From Acidobacteriota bacterium (GTDB taxonomy: Bacteria; Acidobacteriota; Terriglobia; Terriglobales; SCQP01): a stretch of 46,002 bases of DNA. The notes under the pieces are model-generated. The model did not search any database and had not been told where the DNA came from. It saw nothing but the letters and a program-made list of their open reading frames with translations. The DNA is taken from positions 65,745 through 111,746 of the forward strand of contig JAJYIU010000010.1 in NCBI GenBank assembly GCA_021789895.1. The letters are read 5' to 3'. The position numbers and the translations under genes were made by a program. This document shows, piece by piece, positions 24,882 to 34,815 of this stretch. The first letter of the stretch is position 1; each line of letters begins with the position of its first letter.

Positions 24882-25315
24882 GGAGTGCCGCGGGGCGGGC
24901 TGCTTGCGCCCAGGCTGAATGCCTGGCGTAAATACCCCCCCAGTTGCCAGATACCTTCGATGCAGATCGCCGCCGCCGGCGTGAATAATCCCGCGAGCAC
25001 CGCGCCTAGCGGCAGCCAATGAAGTTTGAATATAGCATAAATAACCGCGGCCAGAAGCAGCAGGCGCCAAAGAAAATGGCCGCGCGCCGTGCCCGTCTGC
25101 CGGTGGAATAAGCGGCGGTCAACCTCCCGTTCAATCCAGCGCAGATGGAACAGCGACAATATGCCGCCCGCAAGCACCGCCAGCGCGGCCCGAATGCCGA
25201 AATATCCGCCCAGCGCGGCTATCGTACAAAGCAGATACCCGATCCGCCAGCGCTGGAGCCGGGCTTCAATTGCCGTCAGATCCGGATCGGACTGGTAACT
25301 CTCGGGTGCCATCAT
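24878..25315 (-). CDS. AtpI-like membrane protein
   Basis: A 145-residue protein with four predicted membrane helices (for example IGYLLCTIAALGGYFGIRAA and AVLAGGILSLFHL; LWRLLLLAAVIYAIFKL further on). Position directly before atpB matches AtpI, which helps assemble the c-ring, but sequence similarity is not clear by eye. Starts at ATG 25315 or 25312, or GTG 25324, all lie within 13 nt of the nrnA stop; ATG 25315 is chosen. This gene physically joins the rimP-infB-nrnA block to the ATP synthase genes. Confidence 0.75.
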   Translation of the reverse strand: MMAPESYQSDPDLTAIEARLQRWRIGYLLCTIAALGGYFGIRAALAVLAGGILSLFHLRWIEREVDRRLFHRQTGTARGHFLWRLLLLAAVIYAIFKLHWLPLGAVLAGLFTPAAAICIEGIWQLGGYLRQAFSLGASSPPRGTP

Positions 25316-25324
25316 GGTCCGCAC

Positions 25325-26335
25325 TCATTGGCTGGCCGCGACCAATGCCTTAGCCGATAATTTGCGCGCCACGCATGCCCTTAATTGAGCCAGTACGCGC
25401 TGCATCACTTCGCTCTGGCTACCCGGCTGGCTGAAGCCGCTGGCATGGTAGTGCCCGCCGCCGCCGAAGTTTTCAGCGACTTCGGCGACATTGATCAATC
25501 CTTTCGAGCGCAGGCTGATGCGTTGCGTATCGGCGTTCACCGGCCGGAAAAAGGCCGCAACTTCGATCCCTTCGATGCCCAGCGCATAATTGACCAGGCC
25601 CTCGGCATCCTCGTCCCGCATGCCCAGGCGTTGCGCTTCTTCTTCGGAGACATATATCCACGCCAGTGGGCGAACCACATGCAGATGCTGCAAAGCGGCG
25701 GCCAGCAGGCGCATCTTGGCTTCCGAATAACTGAGGTACATGCTTTCGGCGATCAAGTGCGGATTGGCGCCGCAATGAATCAGAGCCGCGCCCATTTCCA
25801 AGGTCGCCGCAGTAGTATTGGGAAAAATAAAACTGCCCGTATCGGCCAACAAGCCGGTATACAAGCAAGTTGCCATTTCCCTATCGGGTACGACTTCCAA
25901 TGCCAGGCTGAGCTGGTAAATCATGACCGCCAATGCGGGAGAAACCGGATCCACCCAGTTCAGGTCGGCAAACGCGCTGGCACTGGCGTGATGGTCAATA
26001 TTGACGGTATAAAAGCCTTCCCAATCGCGTATGTGCGTTCTGGCAAAGCCAGGGCACTCGAGAAAGATGGCGATTTCATCCGGCAAAGGGCGGGGCGCCT
26101 TTTCCAGCGTCTGCACGGATGCGGCTCCGGTGAGACGATGATAAATGTGCGGCACGGGCTGGGCGAGCACGACCCTGGTCTGGCGGCCCAGGTGGCGTAA
26201 AAGCAGTTGGCAGGCCAGGAGCGATCCGATCGCGTCTCCATCCGGGCGGGCATGGCTCGTCAACAGAAACCGGGGGCGTTGGCGAAACAACCCGGCCACC
26301 GCGGCCATGGGCGAACTGGAAGGGGAGAAATTCAT
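25325..26335 (-). CDS. nrnA: DHH/DHHA1 phosphoesterase, NrnA-type oligoribonuclease/pAp phosphatase
   Basis: Degrades nanoRNA and/or dephosphorylates 3'-phosphoadenosine 5'-phosphate. 336 residues. The DHH domain has LTSHARPDGDAIGSLLACQL, NIDHHASASAFADLNWVDP and TGLLADTGSFIFPNTTAATL (manganese ligands); the C-terminal DHHA1 domain ends in ENFGGGGHYHASGFSQPG. ATG 26335 overlaps the rbfA stop by 4 nt. Placement after rbfA is common in many bacteria, which supports NrnA over other DHH proteins. Confidence 0.9.
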   Translation of the reverse strand: MNFSPSSSPMAAVAGLFRQRPRFLLTSHARPDGDAIGSLLACQLLLRHLGRQTRVVLAQPVPHIYHRLTGAASVQTLEKAPRPLPDEIAIFLECPGFARTHIRDWEGFYTVNIDHHASASAFADLNWVDPVSPALAVMIYQLSLALEVVPDREMATCLYTGLLADTGSFIFPNTTAATLEMGAALIHCGANPHLIAESMYLSYSEAKMRLLAAALQHLHVVRPLAWIYVSEEEAQRLGMRDEDAEGLVNYALGIEGIEVAAFFRPVNADTQRISLRSKGLINVAEVAENFGGGGHYHASGFSQPGSQSEVMQRVLAQLRACVARKLSAKALVAASQ

Positions 26336-26685
26336 AAATCGGAATGCCGCTTTCGGTCGCGTTGCAGCAACTGGTCCAATCGCGCGGCCAGTTCCTCCGA
26401 ACGGTCCAGTTCGAAGCGCAACTCCGGCACCTGGCGTAGCTGCAGGCGCGGTGCCAAAGCGGCGCGCAGGAAACCGCGAGCGGCGATCAGGCCTTCCAGG
26501 GTTGCCTTCGCTTCGCGCTGATCCCCCATTACGCTGACAAATACATGCGCCATATGCAGATCGGGCGCCAGCTTGACCTCGGTCACCTGCGCCAGGCCGA
26601 CGCGCGGATCGCGCAGTTCGCCGGCGATTAGATCCATCAGCTCTTCGCGAATCATTTCCGCCAATCGTTCAGGCCGGTGCGTCAT
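26332..26685 (-). CDS. rbfA: 30S ribosome-binding factor RbfA
   Basis: A small KH-like factor needed for late 30S maturation and 16S 5'-end processing. 117 residues: RPERLAEMIREELMDLIAGE, DPRVGLAQVTEVKLAPDLHM and a C-terminal PELRFELDRSEELAARLDQLL segment are typical. It overlaps the DUF503 gene upstream by 17 nt and nrnA downstream by 4 nt, so all three are likely translationally coupled. Confidence 0.93.
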   Translation of the reverse strand: MTHRPERLAEMIREELMDLIAGELRDPRVGLAQVTEVKLAPDLHMAHVFVSVMGDQREAKATLEGLIAARGFLRAALAPRLQLRQVPELRFELDRSEELAARLDQLLQRDRKRHSDL

Positions 26686-26971
26686 AATCCAGAATTTCTA
26701 TTTTGCCCAGGATGACATCCTCGCCGCTGAGCACGTGCAGCGACTCTTCTCCGGCCCGGTCCAACAGTCCGCGCAGGTACACAGCGTCCCTTCCGATCGC
26801 AGCGATGCCGATTTCCGCATATTGCCATCGCGCTTCCTCGTTCATTTCGGCGATGGCGACATTATATTTACTGCGCAGCCGGTCTTTCAGGCGGCGCAGC
26901 GCGTTTCGGCGGTCTTTCAATGAATGCGAGTCGGGCAGATGAATCTGCAGCACCAGCACGCCGATCGGCAC
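26669..26971 (-). CDS. DUF503 (YlxP-like) protein
   Basis: About 100 residues from GTG 26971 (VPIGVLVLQIHLPDSHSLKD), a family of unknown function that sits between infB and rbfA in many bacteria, as here. It shows SLKDRRNALRRLKDRLRSKY and a central alternation of strands and helices. The open frame continues upstream into the end of infB, but that is shadow sequence. The gene starts 19 nt after the infB stop; translation initiation factor context suggests a ribosome-related role. Confidence 0.8.
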   Translation of the reverse strand: MPIGVLVLQIHLPDSHSLKDRRNALRRLKDRLRSKYNVAIAEMNEEARWQYAEIGIAAIGRDAVYLRGLLDRAGEESLHVLSGEDVILGKIEILDYDAPA

Positions 26972-26990
26972 GGAAACTTTCCATTCAGGC

Positions 26991-29759
26991 TCAGGCCTGG
27001 ACCGGAGCCGTAATTTTTTCCACCATAAAGCTTTCCAGTACGTCGCCGGCTTTGACATCGCTGAAGTTGGCGATGCTGACCCCGCATTCCATATTGCTGC
27101 GTATTTCGGTCACGTCCTGCTTGAAATGCCGCAAAGAGGCAATCTTGCTGGTGTATATGACCACATGATCGCGCAAGATGCGAACTTGGGCGTCGCGTGT
27201 CAGTTTGCCCTCGCGCACATAACAACCGGCGATAGCGCCCACTTTGGGAATGCGGAAAGTCTCGCGCACTTCGGCGCGGCCCAGGACCGTCTCTTTGAAG
27301 ATCGGCTCCAGCAGACCGGCCATGGCCTTGTTCATTTCTTCGGTGACTTCGTAAATGATCGAATGCAGCCGGATATCCACCTTTTCCTGCTCGGCCAGTT
27401 CCGTGGCCTTGCGTTCAGGGCGCACGTTGAATCCGATGATGATGGCATTCGAGGCCGAAGCCAACAATACGTCGGATTCCGTGATTGCCCCCACTCCTGA
27501 GTGGATGATGACCGGCTTGACTTTGGCCGTGGCCAGGCGGTTCAAGGTATCCACCAGCACCTCGACGGATCCTTGGACGTCGGCCTTGATGACGAGCGGC
27601 AGCTCTTTGACTTCACCTTCCGCCATTTGCTGGCTGAGGTTTTCCAGGTTCAGCCGGGGCGTGTGCGCCAAGGCATGTTCCCGGGCTTTTTGCCCGCGAT
27701 ACAAAACGATCTGTTTCGCCTTGAAGCGGTCTTGCACCATCACGATCCGGTCGCCGGCATCGGGCAGTCCTTCCAGTCCGAGAATTTCCACCGGCATTGA
27801 GGGTCCCGCCGCCGCAACCGGACGCCCCCGGTCGTCGAACAAGGCGCGAATTTTACCCATCACCGCGCCGGCAATGATGGTGTCGCCGACTTTCAGCGTG
27901 CCGCTTTGTAAAAGCGCATGCGCGACCGGGCCGCGGCCTCGATCCAATTCCGCTTCGAGCACCGTTCCCTGCCCCGGCTGCTCCGGATCGGCTCTCAGGT
28001 TTTGCATATCCGAAACCAGCAGGATCATTTCCAGCAGTAGTTTCAAATTCGCTTTGGTCTTGGCGGAGACATCCACCATGACCGTCTGTCCGCCCCAGGC
28101 TTCGGGCATCAAGCCTCGATCGCTCAACTGTTTTTTGACCCGGTCGGGTTGCGCTCCCGGCTTATCGATTTTGTTAACGGCGACCAGGATGGGAACCTTG
28201 GCCGCCTGCGCGTGGTCGATCGCTTCCAGCGTTTGGGGCATCACGCCATCATCCGCCGCCACCACCAGCACGACCAGATCGGTAACTTTGGCCCCGCGGG
28301 CGCGCATGCGGGTAAACGCCTCGTGCCCCGGCGTATCGATAAAGACAATCCGGCGTCCAAACGCAGGAGATTCGCGATCATTGATCTCGACCGAATATGC
28401 GCCGATATGTTGGGTAATTCCTCCCGCCTCGCCTGCGGCCACGTTGGTCTCGCGGATGGCATCGAGTAACGACGTCTTCCCGTGGTCCACATGCCCCATG
28501 ATGGTGACCACCGGAGGACGCGGCTGCAGCTTTGCCGATTCCTGTTGCACGATCGCCGGTTCGAGTTCCTTCAGCGCTTCTTCCTCGAATGACACGACTT
28601 TGGCCTCAGCGCCAAACTCGCGGGCAATCTGGGTGGCGATTTCGGTGTCCAGCGACTGGTTGACCGTGGACATCAAGCCGCGATCCAACAGCTTGCGAAT
28701 CACATCTTTGGCGCGGACCTGCAGCCGCTCGGACAAGTCTTTGACGCTGATGCCTTCGCTGATTGTAATTTCGCGGTCGATTGGCAGCGGTCCGCTTGGG
28801 GTTTCTGTGAGCTTGGGCTGATACTTGAGCGGCCCTTCCTTGACCCGGGGTTCATGCCGGCGCGCGGGCCCCGAGGGGCGGCCGGCGCCCGGACGGGTCG
28901 GATGCGGCGGACGTCGTCCCTCCGGCGTAAACGCCCGGCCCGGCACAGGTGGACGGGCGCCGGTGGGACTAGGCCGCTGGTAAATCGGTTTGCCTGGAAC
29001 CGGCGTGGTTCCACGCCGCAGAATCGGCTTGCCTGCAGCCGGATGCAGCGGCTGTTCGGGCGCTTTATACACCGGCCGCTGCGGCGCTACGGGAACGATG
29101 ACCCGTCGCCCGGGAATGGCTGGGGCGGGCGTGGCGGAACCCGAAGCAGCCGGCCGCAAGGCGGGCGGAGCCAATGTCCGTGGCGGCGGCGGCGCGCTGG
29201 GCGCAACTTGCGGCCCAGTTGATGCTGCCGGAGTGGGCGGGGGGGAGGCGATCTGCGCTGCCGGTGGCGGAGCTGTTCCGTCCTGAGCGGTTTTCGCCGA
29301 TTCGACAGGCACTTCCTTCGGCGTGGGAGCGGCAACAGAAGGCTTTTGCACTGCCGGCGGAGCGATATGCTGCCGCCTGGCGACCGGTGCAGTCATCGGA
29401 ATCCCGGTCTTCGGCATCCCGGTTCGCGGCGCCAGCGGAGGTTTGACCACGGCTGCGGAGGCAGCCGGCGCACTGGGAGGCGCAGCGGGCGGCGGCGGCG
29501 CAACCGGTTCCGGCTTGGTTAGCGTCGGTTCGGCTGCAGGGCTCGGCTCTGCTTTCGCTTCCACCGGAGCGCTTTTGGCAGCGGCTTCGGACTTAACCCG
29601 CGCAAAATAACGCCGGATAATATCGGCAGTTTCTTCGTCAATGTTACTGGAATGGGTTTTCTTCCCTTCAATGCCAAGCGCCGGCAAAGCCTCCAGGATT
29701 ACCCGGTTGACCTCTTCCAGTTCTCGCGCCAGTTCGCTAATTCTGATTTGCTTAGCCAT
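26991..29759 (-). CDS. infB: Translation initiation factor IF-2
   Basis: A GTPase that places initiator tRNA on the 30S subunit and drives subunit joining. 922 residues: the IF2_N domain ([20 protein letters not shown]), a long Pro/Ala-rich linker (about residues 55-310), a second IF2_N-like segment ([20 protein letters not shown]), then the G domain near residue 420 ([35 protein letters not shown]) and the C-terminal beta-barrel domains. The linker is unusually rich in PAPP-type repeats but in frame. It starts 36 nt after nusA. Confidence 0.96.
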   Translation of the reverse strand: MAKQIRISELARELEEVNRVILEALPALGIEGKKTHSSNIDEETADIIRRYFARVKSEAAAKSAPVEAKAEPSPAAEPTLTKPEPVAPPPPAAPPSAPAASAAVVKPPLAPRTGMPKTGIPMTAPVARRQHIAPPAVQKPSVAAPTPKEVPVESAKTAQDGTAPPPAAQIASPPPTPAASTGPQVAPSAPPPPRTLAPPALRPAASGSATPAPAIPGRRVIVPVAPQRPVYKAPEQPLHPAAGKPILRRGTTPVPGKPIYQRPSPTGARPPVPGRAFTPEGRRPPHPTRPGAGRPSGPARRHEPRVKEGPLKYQPKLTETPSGPLPIDREITISEGISVKDLSERLQVRAKDVIRKLLDRGLMSTVNQSLDTEIATQIAREFGAEAKVVSFEEEALKELEPAIVQQESAKLQPRPPVVTIMGHVDHGKTSLLDAIRETNVAAGEAGGITQHIGAYSVEINDRESPAFGRRIVFIDTPGHEAFTRMRARGAKVTDLVVLVVAADDGVMPQTLEAIDHAQAAKVPILVAVNKIDKPGAQPDRVKKQLSDRGLMPEAWGGQTVMVDVSAKTKANLKLLLEMILLVSDMQNLRADPEQPGQGTVLEAELDRGRGPVAHALLQSGTLKVGDTIIAGAVMGKIRALFDDRGRPVAAAGPSMPVEILGLEGLPDAGDRIVMVQDRFKAKQIVLYRGQKAREHALAHTPRLNLENLSQQMAEGEVKELPLVIKADVQGSVEVLVDTLNRLATAKVKPVIIHSGVGAITESDVLLASASNAIIIGFNVRPERKATELAEQEKVDIRLHSIIYEVTEEMNKAMAGLLEPIFKETVLGRAEVRETFRIPKVGAIAGCYVREGKLTRDAQVRILRDHVVIYTSKIASLRHFKQDVTEIRSNMECGVSIANFSDVKAGDVLESFMVEKITAPVQA

Positions 29760-29795
29760 TCTCTCTGCTATCCCGCCTGAATGACGGTGAAAGTT

Positions 29796-31301
29796 TTACA
29801 ACGTGGGTCCGGGTTTCTGAGAATCCGGACCTGTCTTCTCTTCCGGATCAGGCACTTCGTGATCCTCACTGGCGCTGGGCGTATTTTGCACCGCCTGCAA
29901 CTCTTCCGCTTCCAGCGTCTGCCCACTGGAGGCGAGATCGCCCCCGGCCTGCTCCGCTGCAAGTTCTCCTTCATGCCCAAAAGAACCTGGCGCGGCCGGC
30001 TCGGTCTCTTCCTCTCCCGGCATTTCTTCAATCGCAGCACCGAAGAACCGATTGACGGCCACGAAGATCTTATCCACGGTCTTCGGACCGATGCCGGGAA
30101 TTTCCTGCAACTGTTCCGGCGTCATTCCCCCAAGTTGTTCGATGGTTTGAATGCCGGCAGCCTGCAGGCTTTCGCGCACCTTCTCGGACAAGCCTGCGAG
30201 TTCCGTCAAAGCGGTCTCGGTCGCCGGTGGGCCGACCAGCGCAGCCATCTGCTCTTCGACTTCCCGCCGCTTCTCCTCTTCGCTCTTGATATCCACTTTC
30301 CAGCCCAGAAGCTTGGACGCCAGGCGCACGTTCTGGCCTTTTTTGCCGATGGCGAGTGATAGCTGGGTGTCATCCACCACTACTTCCAGATGGTGTTGCT
30401 CGGGATCGAGGATGGTTACCCGGCTGATTTTCGCCGGACTCAAGGCATTCGCTGCAAATTGCGCCGGATCTTCGTGGTATTCGATGATGTCGATTTTTTC
30501 ACCGCGCAGTTCGCGGATCACGCTCTGCACACGCATGCCTTTCATGCCAACGCAGGCTCCCACGCAGTCAACCTCGCGGTCGCGGGAATAAACCGCAATC
30601 TTCGTGCGCTCGCCCGGTTCCCGGGCCACCGATTTGATCACAATCGTATTGTCATAAATCTCGGGCACTTCGGATTCGAACAAGCGCTGCACCAACAGCG
30701 GTTCGGCGCGCGAAACCACCACTTGCGGTCCTTTAGCCGATTTTTCCACTTTCTGGATGACGGCGCGAATCCGCTCGCCCGGAGCGAACGCTTCCAGCCG
30801 GGATTGTTCCCGCTTGGGCAGCCGGGCTTCGGTTTTGCCGATATCCACGATGGTATCGTACCCTTCCGTGCGCTTGACCGTGGCGTTCACTACCTCGCCG
30901 ATGCGATGGATGTATTCGTTATAGATCGTGTCGCGCTCGGCTTCGCGAACTTTCTGGAAAATCACCTGCTTGGCCGTTTGCGCTGCAATCCGGCCGAGCA
31001 CGTCGGTAGGTTTCTTTTGTTGTACTTGTCCGCCCAGCTCAGCCTTGGGATCCAGCTTGCGCGCCTGCTCGAGCGTGATTTCTTTTTCCGGATCCTGCAC
31101 TTTCTCTACTATATTGCGCACCGCATAGACGTTGATTTCACCGGTTTCCTTGTTCAATTCCGAGCGAAGCTCTTCCTGGCTTTTGTAGTATTTCCGCGTA
31201 GCCAGCAGGATTGCGTCTTCGATCGCGCTGACGACGATCTGAGGGTCGATCCCCTTATCGCGGCTCAACTGTTCGACTTGCTGATATAGTGCACTGGCCA
31301 T
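29796..31301 (-). CDS. nusA: Transcription termination/antitermination factor NusA
   Basis: Binds RNA polymerase and modulates pausing, termination and antitermination. 501 residues: an N-terminal RNAP-binding domain (LYQQVEQLSRDKGIDPQIVV), an S1 domain (GEVVNATVKRTEGYDTIVDI), KH1/KH2 (CVGACVGMKGMRVQSVIREL, SLAIGKKGQNVRLASKLLGW), then a helix-hairpin-helix repeat (LQEIPGIGPKTVDKIFVAV) and an acidic C-terminal tail. It begins 2 nt after rimP. The YlxR/L7Ae genes often found between nusA and infB are absent. Confidence 0.96.
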   Translation of the reverse strand: MASALYQQVEQLSRDKGIDPQIVVSAIEDAILLATRKYYKSQEELRSELNKETGEINVYAVRNIVEKVQDPEKEITLEQARKLDPKAELGGQVQQKKPTDVLGRIAAQTAKQVIFQKVREAERDTIYNEYIHRIGEVVNATVKRTEGYDTIVDIGKTEARLPKREQSRLEAFAPGERIRAVIQKVEKSAKGPQVVVSRAEPLLVQRLFESEVPEIYDNTIVIKSVAREPGERTKIAVYSRDREVDCVGACVGMKGMRVQSVIRELRGEKIDIIEYHEDPAQFAANALSPAKISRVTILDPEQHHLEVVVDDTQLSLAIGKKGQNVRLASKLLGWKVDIKSEEEKRREVEEQMAALVGPPATETALTELAGLSEKVRESLQAAGIQTIEQLGGMTPEQLQEIPGIGPKTVDKIFVAVNRFFGAAIEEMPGEEETEPAAPGSFGHEGELAAEQAGGDLASSGQTLEAEELQAVQNTPSASEDHEVPDPEEKTGPDSQKPGPTL

Positions 31302-31303
31302 GG

Positions 31304-31843
31304 CTACACCTCATTCCCTTCGCGAGCGCCTGCTGCCGCTTCCGGAGTGCTCGGCGCCGAGGGTGTTCCCTGGGGCGCCAAATGAGCCCGCACGAGGTCG
31401 GCATATTGGAAACTCAAAACTTCCTGGCTCTCGGGAACTCGCACGCGGATCCCAGCTTCGTCGGCAGCTTCCAACCATCCGGTCAGATGCCGCTGGCGAT
31501 TCGCCAACGGCTGCGCTAAAGTCAGCCGCACACGCTGCCCTCGGCAGCGCAGAAAATGGTCCCGCGTCGAGAGCACGCGCTCCCAACCGGGAGACGAGAC
31601 TTCAAGCGTGTAGCGGCCGCCCGGAATCAGATCCTCGACATCCAGCATCGGGCTGATCTGGCGGCTATACTGCTCGCAGTCTGCGAGGTTCACACCCTCT
31701 TTTTTGTCAATGAAGATGCGCAGGCGGCGTTGGCTGCCGCTGCCGCGCAACTCCAACTCCCACAATTCGACTCCGGTTTGACCGGCCACACGTCGGGCCA
31801 AATCACGCAATAATTCCAAATTGTTCGTTGTCTCCGCTGCCAT
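31304..31843 (-). CDS. rimP: Ribosome maturation factor RimP
   Basis: Assists 30S assembly, notably S19 and the 3' domain. 179 residues from ATG 31843 (MAAETTNNLELLRDLARRVA). The N-terminal domain includes LRIFIDKKEGVNLADCEQYS and LEVSSPGWERVLSTRDHF, the RimP signature; the C-terminal Sm-like domain follows, then an Ala/Pro-rich tail. The open frame continues upstream through the leader hairpin, which is why the longer form is rejected. First gene of the operon. Confidence 0.93.
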   Translation of the reverse strand: MAAETTNNLELLRDLARRVAGQTGVELWELELRGSGSQRRLRIFIDKKEGVNLADCEQYSRQISPMLDVEDLIPGGRYTLEVSSPGWERVLSTRDHFLRCRGQRVRLTLAQPLANRQRHLTGWLEAADEAGIRVRVPESQEVLSFQYADLVRAHLAPQGTPSAPSTPEAAAGAREGNEV

Positions 31844-31860
31844 GCTTCGAACAACAAAAA

Positions 31861-31878
31861 AGTGGGCTCTCGCCCACT
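31861..31878 (-). terminator. Terminator-like hairpin in the rimP leader
   Basis: On the minus strand AGTGGGC-GAGA-GCCCACT is a perfect 7-bp stem followed at once by six T (31855-31860) and then the rimP start 12 nt later. It has the form of an intrinsic terminator inside the leader, which would attenuate the operon and could let NusA regulate its own synthesis. Confidence 0.75.
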
Positions 31879-31909
31879 GGGTTCTAGCGCCAGTCACGAC
31901 TACAGGATT

Positions 31910-31938
31910 AGAATAACGCAAAAATGATGGCCATGCAA
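31910..31938 (-). promoter_or_regulatory. Predicted rimP operon promoter
   Basis: On the minus strand a -35 TTGCAT (31938-31933), an exact 17-nt spacer and a -10 TATTCT (31915-31910) precede the leader hairpin. The predicted start near 31903 gives a leader of about 60 nt. Confidence 0.5.
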
Positions 31939-32033
31939 ATCTCTGCCAGCCGGTTCCCTACACCTGAAAACACGGGTTCTAACCCGCTTTTGCTTCCTTC
32001 TACCCCTGCGTGCCACCCCGGTTCCATCCTCCC

Positions 32034-33350
32034 ATGAAAAATGCTTTCAAGCTGTTGCTGGATAGGCGTTTTCTGCTTCTTGCAGGATTGCTTCTGCTTC
32101 TGTTCGGCTGGCTTGGTTCACGCGGTAGCGTGGATTTCCCGGTCTACTATCGCAGCGCCCAGAATTTCTTTTTCCACCACGGGCCCGTTTACGGTCCTCA
32201 CAGCGGCTTGGGGTGGCCAATGTATTATCGCTACCCGCCGCTATTTTTATTCCTGTTCTACCCCCTGCTCAAATTGCCTTTGACTTGGGCGGCCGGACTA
32301 TGGGGTGCGGGCAAAGCCTTCGTTTTGTTCTGGATTGTACGGCAACTCTGCTACGTCTGGGGGGCGCGCTGTCAGCACCTGAACGGCTTGGCTCAAGCTA
32401 GTAGCTGGCTGCGGCAGCACTGGCGGAGGCTGCTGATTCCGCTGCTGATTTCGGGAACCTACATCCTGGTGGAATTACGCTATGGCAATGTACAGTTTTA
32501 TATCTTTGGCTTGACCGCGGCTGGGCTTTTCTGGATGCGCCGCCATCCCTTGCGCGCTTCAATAGCCCTCGGATTGGCCATCAGTCTTAAAGTCTGGCCG
32601 CTGTTTTTTGTTCCATTTTTTTGGGTACGCGATGCCCGTAAGCAGGCCGCGGGCGCATTGCTGGCCGCCGCCGGCCTGACTCTGCTTCCTGGAGTGTTTT
32701 GGAATTGGCATGGCAATCTGGCCCTGTTGGCGGAATGGGGTCGGCAAGAATGGACGACTGCGGTGCAGGTTGCCAAAATCTGGTATCCCAGCCAGTCATT
32801 GCGGGGAATCATGACCCGCTATCTGACGGCAGCGGCCATCCCTGGTTACCCTCGGGTCGCGATCGCGCACTGGCCGGCGGCACGCGTGAGGGCGGCGTGG
32901 ATCGCACTGGAATGCCTGGGGTATGCCGCCTGGTTAAAGCTTGCAATTCGACCGTCCGTGCCGGCCATGGGACCTGATGGCGAAAGTGAAGAACGATGGC
33001 AAGACATTCTTCTGGCTGCCGTCGGCTGGGGATGGCTGGCGCTGTTGGCGCCGTTTACGCATATCGAAGATCTATGCATTCTTCTGTGGCCGGCTTGCGT
33101 GGCCGGCGAACTCTTGCAAAGGCGCTTCGCGCCCGGATCCTCCGGCCGGCTGATCTGGGCGGCGGCATTGCTCGCCGGCATCATTCCGCTGATCCCCGGG
33201 CGCATGGCTCAACGCTGGTTGCAGGCTGCCGGCGCGGATTTTCTGGTGGTAGTGTTGCTGACGCTGGCTTTGAGTTCTATCGCGTGGCGCGCTCAGGCGC
33301 GGGCTGCCGCCGTTCGCAAAAATTCGATGATGACTTCGATCCCGCGGTAA
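32034..33350 (+). CDS. GT87-family (DUF2029) membrane glycosyltransferase
   Basis: A 438-residue polytopic membrane protein with about ten hydrophobic helices. The N-terminal block GSVDFPVYYRSAQNFFFHHG and PMYYRYPPLFLFLFYPLLKL after the first helix match GT87 polyprenol-phosphate-mannose-dependent mannosyltransferases, where the acidic residue in the first loop (VDFPVYY) is thought catalytic. It may use the lipid-linked sugar made by a GT2 enzyme such as the one at 13171, though that is not shown. The start is ATG 32034 rather than GTG 32010. Its 3' end overlaps the convergent M20 peptidase by 58 nt. Confidence 0.82.
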   Translation: MKNAFKLLLDRRFLLLAGLLLLLFGWLGSRGSVDFPVYYRSAQNFFFHHGPVYGPHSGLGWPMYYRYPPLFLFLFYPLLKLPLTWAAGLWGAGKAFVLFWIVRQLCYVWGARCQHLNGLAQASSWLRQHWRRLLIPLLISGTYILVELRYGNVQFYIFGLTAAGLFWMRRHPLRASIALGLAISLKVWPLFFVPFFWVRDARKQAAGALLAAAGLTLLPGVFWNWHGNLALLAEWGRQEWTTAVQVAKIWYPSQSLRGIMTRYLTAAAIPGYPRVAIAHWPAARVRAAWIALECLGYAAWLKLAIRPSVPAMGPDGESEERWQDILLAAVGWGWLALLAPFTHIEDLCILLWPACVAGELLQRRFAPGSSGRLIWAAALLAGIIPLIPGRMAQRWLQAAGADFLVVVLLTLALSSIAWRAQARAAAVRKNSMMTSIPR

Positions 33351-34678
33351 AAATTCATCAGGGAAAATTTTTCGTTCGGGCCATGCAGTCCGTCATCCGG
33401 CAATCCCAGGCCGATCATCACTACCGGGGCGTTCAGGTGACTGGCGAACAGGGGCACGATCGGAATACTGCCGCCGCAGCGCACAAAAGCGGGTAACCGG
33501 CCAAAAATTTTATCAATCGCCGCCGCGCCGGCGCGATTAAAGCGGTCGCTGGGCGGAAACACAACCGGCTCGGCCGTGCTGAGCAGGCGAAAAGTGAATT
33601 TATACTGCGGCGGCGCCAATGCACGCATATAGGTTTCCACTTGCCTGGCAATCCGTGCCGGCGATTGGTCCGGGACCAGGCGCATGCTGAGCTTGGCGGA
33701 TGCGCGCGCGGGAATGACGGTTTTGGCGCCGGGCCCGGTAAACCCGCCCGGCAGGCCGTGGATTTCCAGCGTCGGACGAGTCCAAATCCGCTCCAAAACG
33801 CTGAATTCCGGCTCCCCGGTCAGCGCGAGCGCCTTCACATTTTGCTCGCGCCATTCGTTTTCGTTGAACGGCAACCGGCGCCAACTAGCCAACTCGTCGT
33901 CATCGGGAGGCCGTACCGCATCATAGATGCCGGGAATGAGAATATGTCCCTGTTCATCCTTCAATTTCGACAACAGCCGTACCAGGGCCTCGAACGGATT
34001 CGGCGCTGCACCGCCAAAAAGCCCGGAATGCAGATCGTTTTCGGAGCCTTCCAGCTCGATTTCCATATAAATCAAGCCGCGTACTCCAATATCCATGGTC
34101 GGCACTCCGGGCGCAAACATGCTGGAATCGCTGACCAAGACTGCATCACTGCGCAATTCGCCGGCATGTTCGGCCAGATACTGAATGATCGCCGTGCTGC
34201 CGACTTCTTCTTCGCCTTCAATTAAAAATCTCAGGTTGACGGGCAGTTGTCCCTGGGTGCGCAACAGGCATTCCGCCGCTTTGATATGGGTGAAGATTTG
34301 CCCTTTATTGTCGGTGGCGCCGCGCGCGTAAATTTTCTCATCCCGTACTTCAGGCTCAAAAGGCGGGCTGATCCAGGCTGCCAAAGGATCGGCCGGCTGC
34401 ACATCATAGTGGCCGTAGCTCAAAATTGTCGGCGAGCCCGGAGCGTGCATCCACTCGCCATAAACCAGCGGGTTTCCGGAAGTCGGAATCAGGTGAACTT
34501 TTTCCAGACCGGCCGCTTTCAGGCTTTCCGCAGTCCACTCTGCCGCATGCTGCATGTCGGGCCGATGTTCAGGCAGCGTGCTGATGCTGGGAATTCGCAG
34601 GAACTCAATCAGCTCTTGTAGGAAAAGGGGCCGCTGCTGTTTTAAATAGGCGGCTGAGGAGGTTGGCATAATTTCCAT
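33293..34678 (-). CDS. M20 family metallopeptidase (dipeptidase)
   Basis: A zinc-dependent exopeptidase of about 461 residues. Metal-binding and catalytic residues are in TILSYGHYDVQPADPLAAW (His, Asp), IYARGATDNKGQIFTHIKAA (Asp) and FLIEGEEEVGSTAI (Glu pair). The lid domain follows, and a late VRCGGSIPIVPLFA carries the last region of the active site. Features match the cytosolic dipeptidase/carnosinase-like branch; the actual substrate is unknown. ATG 34678 is used; ATG 34669 is also possible, neither with a strong ribosome binding site. Confidence 0.9.
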   Translation of the reverse strand: MEIMPTSSAAYLKQQRPLFLQELIEFLRIPSISTLPEHRPDMQHAAEWTAESLKAAGLEKVHLIPTSGNPLVYGEWMHAPGSPTILSYGHYDVQPADPLAAWISPPFEPEVRDEKIYARGATDNKGQIFTHIKAAECLLRTQGQLPVNLRFLIEGEEEVGSTAIIQYLAEHAGELRSDAVLVSDSSMFAPGVPTMDIGVRGLIYMEIELEGSENDLHSGLFGGAAPNPFEALVRLLSKLKDEQGHILIPGIYDAVRPPDDDELASWRRLPFNENEWREQNVKALALTGEPEFSVLERIWTRPTLEIHGLPGGFTGPGAKTVIPARASAKLSMRLVPDQSPARIARQVETYMRALAPPQYKFTFRLLSTAEPVVFPPSDRFNRAGAAAIDKIFGRLPAFVRCGGSIPIVPLFASHLNAPVVMIGLGLPDDGLHGPNEKFSLMNFYRGIEVIIEFLRTAAARA

Positions 34679-34815
34679 TACGCCTGCATTCCAATTTGAT
34701 ACCAATTTCTACGATTCGTCAAAGCATACTCCGGCCGGAACTTACGGGGAGAGCCTCGAATGCCAATAGCCTTTCGCGCCGCGAAACCACATGTACGGCC
34801 AGATCGGAATCTTAT

